This document shows positions 8,228-16,829 of a DNA stretch of 64,000 bases, piece after piece. A model generated the notes under the pieces. It had not been told where the DNA came from. It searched no databases and saw nothing but the letters and a program-made list of their open reading frames with translations. Both the position numbers and the translations under genes were made by a program. The DNA is from Microbacterium paludicola (GTDB lineage: Bacteria; Actinomycetota; Actinomycetes; Actinomycetales; Microbacteriaceae): the NCBI RefSeq assembly GCF_015235415.1, contig NZ_JADGLL010000009.1, forward strand, positions 17,148-81,147, given 5' to 3'. Position 1 is the first letter of the stretch. Each line of letters opens with the position of its first letter.

Positions 8228-9367
8228 CTAGAGCTCGACGCCGACGAGCACCGGCTCGGGCATCAGCACGATGCCGAACTCCGCGGCGACGCGGCTCTGC
8301 ACAAAGCGGGCGAGCTCGCCGACCTCGCCGGCCGTGGCGCCGCCGCGGTTCGTGAGGGCGAGCGTGTGCTTCGTCGACAGCGATGCGCGCGAGCGCGGCA
8401 GCGAGAAGCCCTTCGGCAGCCCCGAGTTCTCGATCAGCCACGCGGCGCTGACCTTCACCTGCGTCTCGGTCCGCGCCGGCGGCGGGACGTAGCCGTCCCA
8501 CTGCGACAGCGGGATGACCGACACCGCGTCGACCGTGGGCGTCATCGGCCACCGCGGGCATTCGGCGGGAAGAGTGCGGGAGACCGCCTCGGAGACGATC
8601 GGGTTGTTGAAGAAGGATCCGGCGCTGTGCGTGTCGTGATCCGGCTCGTTCAGCACCATCCCCTTGCTGCCGCGGATGGCGAGCACGGTCTCGCGGATCC
8701 AGGATCCGGACACCGCCTGATCCGGTGTCAGCCCGAGGGCCGACCGCAGGCGCGCATCCGCGACCGGGCGCGCCTCGTGCCCCACCCGCGCGAGGTCGAT
8801 CGTGAGCGAGAGCACAACGGCCGAACGCGGCGCGACCGACCCGTAGTGGTGCTTGAGCACCGACGTTCGAGGCCCGAGGCCCAGCTCGGAGGCCGGCACC
8901 GTCGAGACGTCGCCGGTGGCCTCGTCGATGAGCTCGACCTCGACGAGCGTCTGCACGATCTCCTGGCCGTACGCGCCGACGTTCTGGATGGGGGCCGCTC
9001 CCGCGGTGCCGGGGATGCCCGACATCGCCTCGATGCCGGCGAGCCCCTGCGACACGGTCCACGCGACCAGCTCGTCCCAGTTCTGCCCGGCCTCCACGCG
9101 CAGCCGCACGAAGCCGTCCCGCGCACCCGGGATCTCCTCGAAGCCGGACGTCAGGATCCGGATCACCGTGCCGGGGAACGGCTCGTCTCCGGCGAGCAGG
9201 TTGGATCCGCCGCCGAGCACGAACCACGGCTCGTCGCCCGTCTCCCAGACGTCGCGGAGCGCCGCGACGAGTTCGTCGCGCGTGTGCGCGTCGACCATGC
9301 GCGCGGGCGCGGCACCCACGCGCAGCGTCGTCAGGTCCCGCAGCGGGATCGGGGCGACCTCGGGCAT
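8228..9367 (-). CDS. murB: UDP-N-acetylenolpyruvoylglucosamine reductase
   Basis: MurB reduces UDP-GlcNAc-enolpyruvate to UDP-MurNAc with NADPH and bound FAD, the second committed step of peptidoglycan synthesis. The 379-residue product shows FAD-binding LGGGSNLL (about 47-54), GIEAMSGIPGTAGAAPIQNVGAYGQE (about 110-135), the active-site Ser in SAGSFFNNPIV, and the C-terminal KHTLALTNRGGAT with the general acid region. ATG at 9367 overlaps the stop of the preceding hadB by one base (TGATG) and has a GGAGGG site, so translation is coupled. It is last in a hadA-hadB-murB unit and converges on the MATE gene with only 25 bases between. Confidence 0.95.
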   Translation of the reverse strand: MPEVAPIPLRDLTTLRVGAAPARMVDAHTRDELVAALRDVWETGDEPWFVLGGGSNLLAGDEPFPGTVIRILTSGFEEIPGARDGFVRLRVEAGQNWDELVAWTVSQGLAGIEAMSGIPGTAGAAPIQNVGAYGQEIVQTLVEVELIDEATGDVSTVPASELGLGPRTSVLKHHYGSVAPRSAVVLSLTIDLARVGHEARPVADARLRSALGLTPDQAVSGSWIRETVLAIRGSKGMVLNEPDHDTHSAGSFFNNPIVSEAVSRTLPAECPRWPMTPTVDAVSVIPLSQWDGYVPPPARTETQVKVSAAWLIENSGLPKGFSLPRSRASLSTKHTLALTNRGGATAGEVGELARFVQSRVAAEFGIVLMPEPVLVGVEL

Positions 9368-9771
9368 CACGCCCTCCGGACGCGCACCTGCGCCTTGCCG
9401 AGCACGCTGGTGCCGTCGAAGGTGACCGTGAGGTCGATGCGGGCGGTCTCGTCGTCGACCTGGCCGACCTTCGCCGAGACGGTCACATCCGCGCCGGTCT
9501 CGGCATCGACGACGACGGGCTTGCTGAAGTTCACGGCGTAGTCGACGATCCGGCCGGCATCGCCGAGCCACTCCCCGATCGTCGCGACCGCGAGGCCCAT
9601 CGTGAGCATCCCGTGCGCGAGCACGCCGGCGAGGCCCACGCGGGCGGCGACGTCGTCGCGGTAGTGGATCGGGTTGAAGTCGCCCGACGCTCCCGCGTAG
9701 CGCACGAGCGACTCGCGGGTCAGGTGGACGGTGCGCTCGGCGATCACGTCGCCGACGGTGAGCTCGCTCAC
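9367..9771 (-). CDS. hadB: MaoC-type (3R)-hydroxyacyl-ACP dehydratase subunit HadB
   Basis: A 134-residue hot-dog-fold hydratase. The hydratase-2 motif is present: YAGASGDFNPIHYRDDVAARVG supplies the catalytic Asp-His pair (Asp and His about residues 31 and 36), followed by AHGMLTMGL. In mycobacteria HadB pairs with HadA in FAS-II to dehydrate 3-hydroxyacyl-ACP. Here it overlaps hadA by 4 bases and murB by one, forming a tightly coupled unit. The murB-hadA-hadB/secE neighbourhood mirrors the mycobacterial hadABC-secE-nusG-rplK-rplA order. Microbacteriaceae make no mycolates, so a role in ordinary fatty-acid elongation is the likely reading. Confidence 0.88.
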   Translation of the reverse strand: MSELTVGDVIAERTVHLTRESLVRYAGASGDFNPIHYRDDVAARVGLAGVLAHGMLTMGLAVATIGEWLGDAGRIVDYAVNFSKPVVVDAETGADVTVSAKVGQVDDETARIDLTVTFDGTSVLGKAQVRVRRA

Positions 9772-10214
9772 TCTTCTCCCCCGATCAGCAGCACGGACGT
9801 CGCCGTGACGATGTGGCCGCCCTCGGCGTCGAGGATCTCTGTCTCGCTCGTGACCATCGCCCCCGCGCCCATCGCGCGGACGCCCGTGACGGTCATCCGG
9901 CCCGTGACCTCGTCGCCGGCGACGATGGGCCGGGTCCAGCGGAAGCTCTGCTTCGCGTGGATCGTGCGCTCGAGCACGATGCCCGAGTCGGGCTCGGCGA
10001 GCAGCTGCTGCAGCGTCAGGTCCTGGATCACCATGGCGAATGTCGGTGGGGCTACGACGTCGGCGTAGCCGAGCGCGGCCGCGGCCTCCGGGTCGTGGTG
10101 CTCCGGCGCATCGGCGAAGACGGCGCGGGCGAACTCGCGCACCTTCTCGCGGCCGACCAGGTACGGCGGCGTCGGCGGGAACTCACGACCGAGCAGTTCG
10201 GGATTCACTGGCAC
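9768..10214 (-). CDS. hadA: FAS1-like dehydratase subunit HadA (UPF0336)
   Basis: A 148-residue hot-dog protein starting PVNPELLGREFPPTPPYLVGREKVREFA, typical of UPF0336/HadA. It lacks the full catalytic Asp-His dyad and serves as the acyl-chain-binding partner of HadB. Three in-frame GTG codons are possible (10217, 10214, 10208). GTG at 10214 is chosen because a TAGGAT -10 hexamer (10221-10226) ends six bases upstream, the pattern of leaderless genes in this window, and no ribosome binding site is visible. Its stop overlaps the hadB start by 4 bases. Confidence 0.85.
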   Translation of the reverse strand: MPVNPELLGREFPPTPPYLVGREKVREFARAVFADAPEHHDPEAAAALGYADVVAPPTFAMVIQDLTLQQLLAEPDSGIVLERTIHAKQSFRWTRPIVAGDEVTGRMTVTGVRAMGAGAMVTSETEILDAEGGHIVTATSVLLIGGEE

Positions 10215-10252
10215 CACCCGATCCTATCGACCGAGCGCTGGTCGCTCGCCGG

Positions 10253-11095
10253 TCAGGCGGGCTTGCGGGCGACGACCGTGAACGTGCTCGGCACGCGGTC
10301 GCGCTCGTCCTCGGGCCACGCGTAGCCGCCGGGCACCTCGACCATCCGGTCGCTGAAGCGCCACGGCAGGGTCGTGTCCTCGTCGAGCCGCAGGATCTGC
10401 AGCCCGGCGCCGATGAGCGCGTTCACGACCTCGGACAGCGGATGCGGCCACTCGTAGGTGCGGGTGCTGGCGAGGGTGCCGTCGCCGGCGTACGTGGTCT
10501 CCTCATCCCACTGCTGCGCCTGCCCGTTCGGGAAGTACCGGTATCGGATCTCGAGCCCCTCGGCGTTCTCGTCGAGCGAGTACAGCGCCGGATGCCCGTC
10601 GCGGATGTAGAACAGGCCACCCGCGCGAAGCAGCCCCGCGATTTGCGCGGCCCAGCGATCGAGATCGGCCAGCCAGCAGATCGTGCCGATGCTGGTGTAG
10701 ACGAGGTCGAAGTCCCCGGTGACCGCCGCGCGGGCCTCCAGCACGTCGCTGTGCACCCACGTCGCGTCGGCCGCCTGGCGCTCGAAGAGGCGCGCGGCGG
10801 CGGCGAGCGCCTCGGGCGAGAAGTCGACGCCCGTCACGGTCGCGCCGGCCCGCGCGAGCGAGAGGGTGTCCGTGCCGATGTGGCACTGAAGGTGGCAGAC
10901 GTCGAGGCCCGCCAGGGACGGAAGGAAGCGCTCGAGCGCGGCGAGGTCGTGCCGCACCACGTCGGACAGGTGCGTCGGGTCGTCGTACGCCTCGAGCCCG
11001 TACGCCTTCTCGTGAAGAGCCACCCGCTCCTCCCAGTTCGCGAGGTTCGCCTCGCGCGCCTCGTGCCACTCGACCGCCGCGTCTTCTCCTGCCAT
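10253..11095 (-). CDS. Class I SAM-dependent methyltransferase
   Basis: A 280-residue methyltransferase of unknown substrate. The SAM-binding region reads VCHLQCHIGTDTLSLARAG then VTGVDFSPEALAAAARLFE, with the acidic loop residue at the end of beta-2 (Asp), and a third strand FDLVYTSIGTICWL. The C-terminal half (about 190-280) is aromatic-rich (RYRYFPNGQAQQW, YEWPHPLSEV), as in actinobacterial small-molecule methyltransferases. ATG at 11095 has no ribosome binding site but sits six bases after TACGCT (11102-11107), so a leaderless transcript is likely. It is separated from hadA by 38 bases containing a small CGAGCG/CGCTCG hairpin. Confidence 0.82.
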   Translation of the reverse strand: MAGEDAAVEWHEAREANLANWEERVALHEKAYGLEAYDDPTHLSDVVRHDLAALERFLPSLAGLDVCHLQCHIGTDTLSLARAGATVTGVDFSPEALAAAARLFERQAADATWVHSDVLEARAAVTGDFDLVYTSIGTICWLADLDRWAAQIAGLLRAGGLFYIRDGHPALYSLDENAEGLEIRYRYFPNGQAQQWDEETTYAGDGTLASTRTYEWPHPLSEVVNALIGAGLQILRLDEDTTLPWRFSDRMVEVPGGYAWPEDERDRVPSTFTVVARKPA

Positions 11096-11124
11096 GCATC
11101 GAGCGTATGGCCAGGTGGAGCCCG

Positions 11125-11130
11125 TAAGCT
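11125..11130 (+). promoter_or_regulatory. Candidate promoter of the FBP-domain gene at 11324
   Basis: TAAGCT could be the -10 of the plus-strand gene at 11324, implying a leader of roughly 185 bases. The leader carries GC-rich hairpins (GCCCCG/CGGGGC near 11157-11170 and GGCGCG/CGCGCC near 11190-11203). Nothing else was recognised between 11131 and 11323. Confidence 0.3.
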
Positions 11131-11323
11131 GTCGCGCGTGTTCTGGATGGATCGAGGCCCCGTCGGGGCGGAGGAGGTCGTCGGCGCGTCCCGCGCCGGC
11201 AGGAGCTGACGCGCACCCTCGCGCGCTCCTCGGCTGAACCAGCCGCCCGGCTCCGGCCGTCCCCTTCCCGCCGCACGCGGCGACATCCGGGTGCTCCGCA
11301 CCCTCACTCACAAGGACACATCC

Positions 11324-11809
11324 ATGCTTCCCGTCACCGAGCGCGACATCCGCGCCTCCTTCGTCAACGCCAGCCGCAAGGAGGTCTCCGACCTCACCCT
11401 GCCCGCCGGCTTCGCCGACCTCGACTGGGATCGGCTCGACTACCTCGGCTGGTCCGACCCGAAGTTCCCGCGCCGCGCCTACGCGGTCGTCGAGCTCGAC
11501 GGCCGGCTTGTCGGCATGCTGCTGCAGCAGGCCGAGCAGCGCACGTCGGCCCGGGCCCAGTGCTCGTGGTGCGAGGACGTCATGCTGACAAACGACGTGC
11601 AGTTCTTCGCCGCACGCAAGGCGGGGCCCGCCGGCCGCAAGGGCGACACCGTCGGCACGCTCGTGTGCGCGAACTTCGGCTGCTCGGCGGTGGTCCGCAA
11701 GCTCCCGCCGCTCGCCTACGAGGGGTTCGACCGCGAGGCCGCGCGCGACGAGCGCATCCGCCGCCTCGGCGAGCACGTCCGCGCGTTCGCGCGCGCCCTC
11801 GGCGCCTGA
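11324..11809 (+). CDS. FBP-domain (treble-clef zinc finger) protein, copy 1
   Basis: A 161-residue protein matching the actinobacterial FBP-domain family (named after the C-terminal treble-clef finger of the EF-G-binding protein FusB/Far1). The four metal ligands are Cys80, Cys83 (CSWC) and Cys115, Cys120 (CANFGC). Around them are KAG-x-GDTVGT, conserved in the copy at 20598-21089. FusB-type proteins rescue EF-G trapped by fusidic acid; whether this standalone form binds EF-G is unknown. ATG at 11324 follows AAGGA. It converges on mdh with 7 bases between the stops. Confidence 0.78.
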   Translation: MLPVTERDIRASFVNASRKEVSDLTLPAGFADLDWDRLDYLGWSDPKFPRRAYAVVELDGRLVGMLLQQAEQRTSARAQCSWCEDVMLTNDVQFFAARKAGPAGRKGDTVGTLVCANFGCSAVVRKLPPLAYEGFDREAARDERIRRLGEHVRAFARALGA

Positions 11810-11816
11810 GGATCGC

Positions 11817-12878
<1,062 letters not shown>

Positions 12879-13682
12879 TCAGTCGTCCTTCGGCTTGCGG
12901 CTCGCGCGGATCGCGCGCTGCGTCATCTGCACGAGGATCAGCGTGAGGAACACGACGAACAGGATGTTCGCGAGCTGCGGGTCGATCGCACCGGCCGTCA
13001 GGGCGCCCAGCGGGGTGGTGACGCAGGCGGCGACGCCGATCCCGAGCCCGGCCACGAGATCGACGTTCTTGTGACGGATGTTCCCGATCGTGCCGGAGAT
13101 CGTGGTCGGGATCATCATGAGCAGCGAGGTGCCCTTGGCGATCAGGTCGCTCGCCCCGAACAGCAGGATGAGCACCGGCACGACGACGATCCCGCCGCCG
13201 ACGCCGATGAGGCCCGACATCACGCCCGTCACCAGGCCGGTCAGGACGAGGGCCGCGCCCGACCAGAAGGTGAGGTGCAGCTCGGCGTCGCGCGAGGGGA
13301 TGACGAAGAACAGGCTGACCATCACCACGATCAGGAAGCCGACGAAGATCCACCGCAGCAGCGGCTCGGACAGGCGGTTCAGCAGGCGGGTGCCGAGCTG
13401 GGCGCCCACCACCGCACCCGCGGCGAGCAGCAGGGCGGCGATCCAGTCGACGTCGCCGTGCACGGCGTAGGTGATGACTCCCACCGCGGCGATGGGCATG
13501 ATCGCGGCCGAGGAGGTTCCGGAGGCGAGGCGCTGCCCGAAGGCCGCCAGCATCACGAGCAGAGGGACGATCACCGTTCCGCCGCCGACGCCGAACAGTC
13601 CGGACAGGAACCCGGTGAGGAGGCCGATGCCCGCGTAGGTCAGCAGGGCACGGGGTCCGCGGGAGCGGAGGGCATCGATCAC
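12879..13682 (-). CDS. TauE/SafE-family anion permease
   Basis: A 267-residue polytopic membrane protein with about eight helices and the family's duplicated motif: GLLTGFLSGLFGVGGGTVIVP near residues 20-40 and VTGVMSGLIGVGGGIVVVP near 150-168. Members export sulfite, sulfoacetate and other small anions, or are uncharacterised. GTG at 13682 has no ribosome binding site; TAGGGT (13689-13694) ends six bases before it, indicating a leaderless start. No sulfur genes are adjacent, so the substrate stays open. Confidence 0.88.
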   Translation of the reverse strand: MIDALRSRGPRALLTYAGIGLLTGFLSGLFGVGGGTVIVPLLVMLAAFGQRLASGTSSAAIMPIAAVGVITYAVHGDVDWIAALLLAAGAVVGAQLGTRLLNRLSEPLLRWIFVGFLIVVMVSLFFVIPSRDAELHLTFWSGAALVLTGLVTGVMSGLIGVGGGIVVVPVLILLFGASDLIAKGTSLLMMIPTTISGTIGNIRHKNVDLVAGLGIGVAACVTTPLGALTAGAIDPQLANILFVVFLTLILVQMTQRAIRASRKPKDD

Positions 13683-13808
13683 CGTGCCACCCTACCGGGC
13701 GGATGTGACGGTCCCGTTCATCGCACATCGTCTCCCGGAGGGCAAGAGCCTTGAGCGGATGATTCGCCCGCCGGACAGTGGACCAATACGAGCGAGACAG
13801 GAGGCGCG

Positions 13809-14957
13809 ATGAAGGCGATGGTGTACCGCGGCCCGTACAAGGTGCGGGTGGAGGAGAAGGACATCCCCCCGATCGAGCATCCGAACGACGCGATCGTGCG
13901 CGTCACGCGCGCCGCGATCTGCGGCTCGGATCTTCACCTGTACCACGGCATGATGCCCGACACCCGGGTCGGCACCACGTTCGGGCACGAGTTCATCGGG
14001 GTCGTCGAGGAGGTGGGCCCGTCCGTCGAGAACCTGCAGGTGGGCGACCGCGTGATGGTGCCGTTCAACGTGTACTGCGGCTCGTGCTGGTTCTGCGCCC
14101 GCGGCCTGTACTCGAACTGCCACAACGTGAACCCGAACGCCACGGCGATCGGCGGGATCTACGGCTACTCGCACACGTGCGGCGGCTACGACGGCGGGCA
14201 GGCCGAGTACGTGCGCGTGCCGTTCGCGGATGTCGGCCCGAGCGTCATCCCCGAGTGGCTCGACGACGACGACGCGCTGATGCTCACCGATGCCCTGCCG
14301 ACGGGATACTTCGGCGCGCAGCTCGGCGACATCGCCGAGGGAGACACGGTCGTGGTGTTCGGCGCCGGCCCCATCGGGCTCTTCGCGGCGAAGTCGTCGT
14401 GGCTCATGGGCGCCGGCCGGGTGATCGTCGTCGACCACCTGGAGAACCGCCTCGCCAAGGCGCGCGAGTTCGCGCACGCCGAGACGCTGCACTTCGGTGA
14501 GCACGACGACATCGTGGTCGCGCTGAAGAAGGCGACGGATCATCTCGGGGCGGATGTCGCGATCGATGCGGTCGGGGCGGAGGCCGACGGCAACCTCACC
14601 CAGCACATCACCGCGGCGAAGTTCAAGCTGCAGGGCGGCTCGCCCGTGGCGCTGAACTGGGCGATCGATTCCGTGCGGAAGGGCGGCAACGTCTCGGTCA
14701 TGGGGGCGTACGGCCCACTGTTCTCGGCCGTGAAGTTCGGCGACGCGATGAACAAGGGCCTCACGCTGCGGATGAACCAGTGCCCCGTCAAGCGGCAGTG
14801 GCCGCGGCTGCTCGAGCACATCCGCAACGGCTACATCACGCCGAGCGAGATCATCACCCACCGGCTGCCGCTCGAGGACATCGCCGAGGGGTACCACATG
14901 TTCTCGGCGAAGCTCGATGGCTGCATCAAGCCCGTGATCGTGCCGAGCGCCGCCTGA
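13809..14957 (+). CDS. Zinc-dependent alcohol dehydrogenase, formaldehyde-dehydrogenase-like
   Basis: A 382-residue medium-chain dehydrogenase. Catalytic zinc ligands are in CGSDLHLYHG and FGHEFIGVVEEVG; the four structural-zinc cysteines are in YCGSCWFCARGLYSNC; the NAD motif is VVFGAGPIGLFAAKSS. The length, the CGGYDGGQAEYVRVPFADV loop and the C-terminal NQCPVKRQWPRLLEHI segment fit the glutathione-independent formaldehyde dehydrogenase subgroup. ATG at 13809 follows AGGAGG. The next gene starts 23 bases downstream and is probably co-transcribed. The true substrate is not known. Confidence 0.87.
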   Translation: MKAMVYRGPYKVRVEEKDIPPIEHPNDAIVRVTRAAICGSDLHLYHGMMPDTRVGTTFGHEFIGVVEEVGPSVENLQVGDRVMVPFNVYCGSCWFCARGLYSNCHNVNPNATAIGGIYGYSHTCGGYDGGQAEYVRVPFADVGPSVIPEWLDDDDALMLTDALPTGYFGAQLGDIAEGDTVVVFGAGPIGLFAAKSSWLMGAGRVIVVDHLENRLAKAREFAHAETLHFGEHDDIVVALKKATDHLGADVAIDAVGAEADGNLTQHITAAKFKLQGGSPVALNWAIDSVRKGGNVSVMGAYGPLFSAVKFGDAMNKGLTLRMNQCPVKRQWPRLLEHIRNGYITPSEIITHRLPLEDIAEGYHMFSAKLDGCIKPVIVPSAA

Positions 14958-14980
14958 GACGAGCGAGGAAGGAGAACGAC

Positions 14981-15547
14981 ATGCCGTACACCGCTGAGGA
15001 CCCGAGGCACTGGTCTCCCGACGAGCTGCGCGCGCGCATCCCCGGCTGGGGCGTCGACGCCGACCCGGCCGACCGGCCGTCGTACCCGAAGCAGCGGTTC
15101 GCGCCCGGAGAGACCGGCGCGCACTGGGAGCTGCCCGAGCAGCAGCCCGAGCGCACGCCGCGGGAGAGGTCGATCGAGCATGCGCGGCTCACGCCGGTGT
15201 TCGGGACCGCCGCTCCCCTGCACGGGCTCTCTGGGGCGATCCGGCGCTTCGCGTACGCCCGGTTCAGCGAGGGCCGCGCCGCGCACTGGCTGCTGCTGAT
15301 CGTCGGCGACCGCGTCGACGCCGTCGAGAGTCACCTGCTGTCGGTGGCGAAGGGACGGCCCGACAACCCGATCACGCAGACGGGCATCCTGAGCGAGGGG
15401 CGCCGCCACGGTGTCGCCTCGCGCTTCGGCACCCGGCGGGCGGACGTGAAGCACCACTGGCTGGATCCGATCATCGTGGCCGGGCCGTGGGTGCTCGCCG
15501 CCTGGAGCGTCGTCTCGCTCCTGCGGAGGACGATCGGCCGCCGCTGA
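14981..15547 (+). CDS. Hypothetical protein with C-terminal membrane segment
   Basis: A 188-residue protein I do not recognise. The N-terminal 75 residues are hydrophilic and Pro/Glu-rich (WSPDELRARIPGWGVDADPA, EQQPERTPRERS). A middle region (75-140) is amphipathic, and one hydrophobic helix (about 163-182, VAGPWVLAAWSVVSLL) precedes a basic end, RRTIGRR. ATG at 14981 is preceded by GGAAGGAGAA. It follows the zinc dehydrogenase by 23 bases, so a joint role or stress function is possible. The coding bias and strong ribosome binding site support a real gene. Confidence 0.7.
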   Translation: MPYTAEDPRHWSPDELRARIPGWGVDADPADRPSYPKQRFAPGETGAHWELPEQQPERTPRERSIEHARLTPVFGTAAPLHGLSGAIRRFAYARFSEGRAAHWLLLIVGDRVDAVESHLLSVAKGRPDNPITQTGILSEGRRHGVASRFGTRRADVKHHWLDPIIVAGPWVLAAWSVVSLLRRTIGRR

Positions 15548-15565
15548 GCGGTGGGGCCGACCGGA

Positions 15566-15766
15566 TCAGGACGGATGCGGCCGCGCGCGGTCGTCTCCCT
15601 GATCGGCGTCGGCGTCGGCATCCGGATCCGTGAACCCGGCGAAGTCCGTCTCGCCGTGCTCGGTGGCGAGACGATCGGCGTCCTCGTGGTCGAGGTTCGC
15701 GGCCTCGCCCTGCGCGCCGCCGTCTGATCCGTGGTGGTCCGGGAGGTCCTCGTGTTCGGTGCTCAT
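15566..15766 (-). CDS. Small acidic hypothetical protein
   Basis: A 66-residue, strongly acidic, probably disordered protein rich in Asp, Glu and His (MSTEHEDLPDHHGSDGG) with a DPDADADADQGDD tail. No family is recognised. It is accepted as a gene because TAGCGT (15773-15778) lies exactly six bases before its ATG, the leaderless signature seen at many genes here. It is on the same strand as YceI, 82 bases downstream of it. It could also be a spurious frame. Confidence 0.5.
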   Translation of the reverse strand: MSTEHEDLPDHHGSDGGAQGEAANLDHEDADRLATEHGETDFAGFTDPDADADADQGDDRARPHPS

Positions 15767-15848
15767 GCCGGCACGCTATGCGTGCGATGTCCCGATGTGG
15801 ATGGGGTTGCCGCGAGAGGCCGGACGTGCAACCACAGTCCGGGTGGCC

Positions 15849-16415
15849 TCAGCCCTCCGCGGGGCCCTCGTCCTTCACGGCCGAGATCTCGAACTCGAGC
15901 GTGATCTTCTCCGACACGAGCACGCCACCAGTGTCGAGCGCCGCGTTCCACTCGAGGCCGAAGTCGCGGCGGTCGAGGCGTCGGGTGCCCTCGAAGCCGG
16001 CGCGCAGCTTGCCGAACGGGTCGCGCTCCACGCCCGTGAACGCCAGCGGGATCGTGACCTGGCGCGTGACGTCGCGGATCGTCAGGTCGCCGATCACGTT
16101 GAGCGCGTTCTCGTCGACCTCGTCGATCGCGGTGCTGCGGAACACGATCTCGGGGTAGGTCTCGACGTCGAAGAAGTCGGCGCTGCGCAGGTGCTCGTCG
16201 CGCTGCTTGCTGCGGGTGTCGATGCTGGCGGTCTGCACGCGCACCTCGACCCACGACTCCTCGGGGTTGTCGACATCCAGGTGGATGCGGCCGTCCACGT
16301 CGTTGAAGGCGCCGCGCACCTTCGTGACCATCGCGTGGCGGGCCGAGAACCCGATCCGGGTGTGATCGGGGTCGAACAGCCAGTCGCCGCTCAGGGAAGC
16401 GTCGAGTGCAGTCAT
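15849..16415 (-). CDS. YceI-family lipid-binding-fold protein
   Basis: A 188-residue protein with the YceI beta-barrel pattern: WLFDPDHTRIGFSARHAMVTKVRGAF at the start, DVDNPEESWVEVRVQTASIDTRSKQRDEHLRSADFFDV in the middle and FGLEWNAALDTGGVLVSEKITLEFEISAV at the end. YceI proteins bind isoprenoid or amphiphilic ligands. There is no signal peptide, so this one is cytoplasmic, as in most actinobacterial copies. ATG at 16415 follows GAGGAGAACG. A -10-like TAGCCT (16467-16472) would give a leader of about 45 bases. Confidence 0.9.
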   Translation of the reverse strand: MTALDASLSGDWLFDPDHTRIGFSARHAMVTKVRGAFNDVDGRIHLDVDNPEESWVEVRVQTASIDTRSKQRDEHLRSADFFDVETYPEIVFRSTAIDEVDENALNVIGDLTIRDVTRQVTIPLAFTGVERDPFGKLRAGFEGTRRLDRRDFGLEWNAALDTGGVLVSEKITLEFEISAVKDEGPAEG

Positions 16416-16524
16416 CGTTCTCCTCGGGTGAGAATCCGTGCGCGCCCTTGCCGGCACGTCCGCCCAAGGCTATCGTGCACCGTCCCGCGATGTCCCGGGA
16501 TTCAGTACGATGCCGCAGAAACGA

Positions 16525-16569
16525 CAACACCTCCGAAATCCCTGATCGAATCAGGTTTCGGAGGTGTTG
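16525..16569 (-). terminator. Terminator of the tRNA-Thr/tRNA-Met unit
   Basis: Long hairpin directly 3' of tRNA-Met: outer 14-bp perfect arms CAACACCTCCGAAA (16525-16538) / TTTCGGAGGTGTTG (16556-16569) and an inner CCTGAT/ATCAGG stem with loop CGA. Confidence 0.85.
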
Positions 16570-16574
16570 ATCTG

Positions 16575-16648
16575 TAGCAGGAGCGGGGCTTGAACCCGCG
16601 ACCTCACGATTATGAGTCGTGCGCTCTCACCAACTGAGCTACCCTGCC
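16575..16648 (-). tRNA. tRNA-Met (CAT), elongator type
   Basis: A 74-base cloverleaf on the minus strand; anticodon stem CACGA/TCGTG with loop CTCATAA gives anticodon CAT. The stem lacks the three G-C pairs of initiators, so this is the elongator form. The acceptor GGCAGGG/TCCTGCT has G-U pairs at both ends (1-72 and 7-66). It lies 28 bases from tRNA-Thr on the same strand. Confidence 0.95.
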
Positions 16649-16676
16649 ATTCGCATCTCGGTCGCAAGATGTCGAG

Positions 16677-16748
16677 AGCCCCGAGTCAGGATTGAACTGA
16701 CGACCCCTTCCTTACCATGGAAGTGCTCTGCCACTGAGCTATCGGGGC
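16677..16748 (-). tRNA. tRNA-Thr (GGT)
   Basis: A 72-base cloverleaf on the minus strand: acceptor GCCCCGA/TCGGGGC, anticodon stem CTTCC/GGAAG with loop ATGGTAA (anticodon GGT), T-arm with GTTCAATCC. It is transcribed ahead of tRNA-Met; TATCCT (16777-16782) is a plausible -10. Confidence 0.95.
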
Positions 16749-16797
16749 GTGCTGCCCGCGCCGGGGCAACCACACGAGGATATCATCCTCAGGGCCA

Positions 16798-16814
16798 GGA
16801 CTCGAAACGAGTCC
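16798..16814 (-). terminator. Hairpin after the M23 peptidase gene
   Basis: Perfect GGACTCG (16798-16804) / CGAGTCC (16808-16814) stem with loop AAA, 16 bases after the M23 stop codon. Confidence 0.5.
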
Positions 16815-16829
16815 CCGCCCGCGCGCGTC

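Noticed and set aside
11131..11323. A possible riboswitch in the long leader of the FBP-domain gene.
   Set aside because: Hairpins exist, but no conserved core of a known riboswitch class could be recognised.
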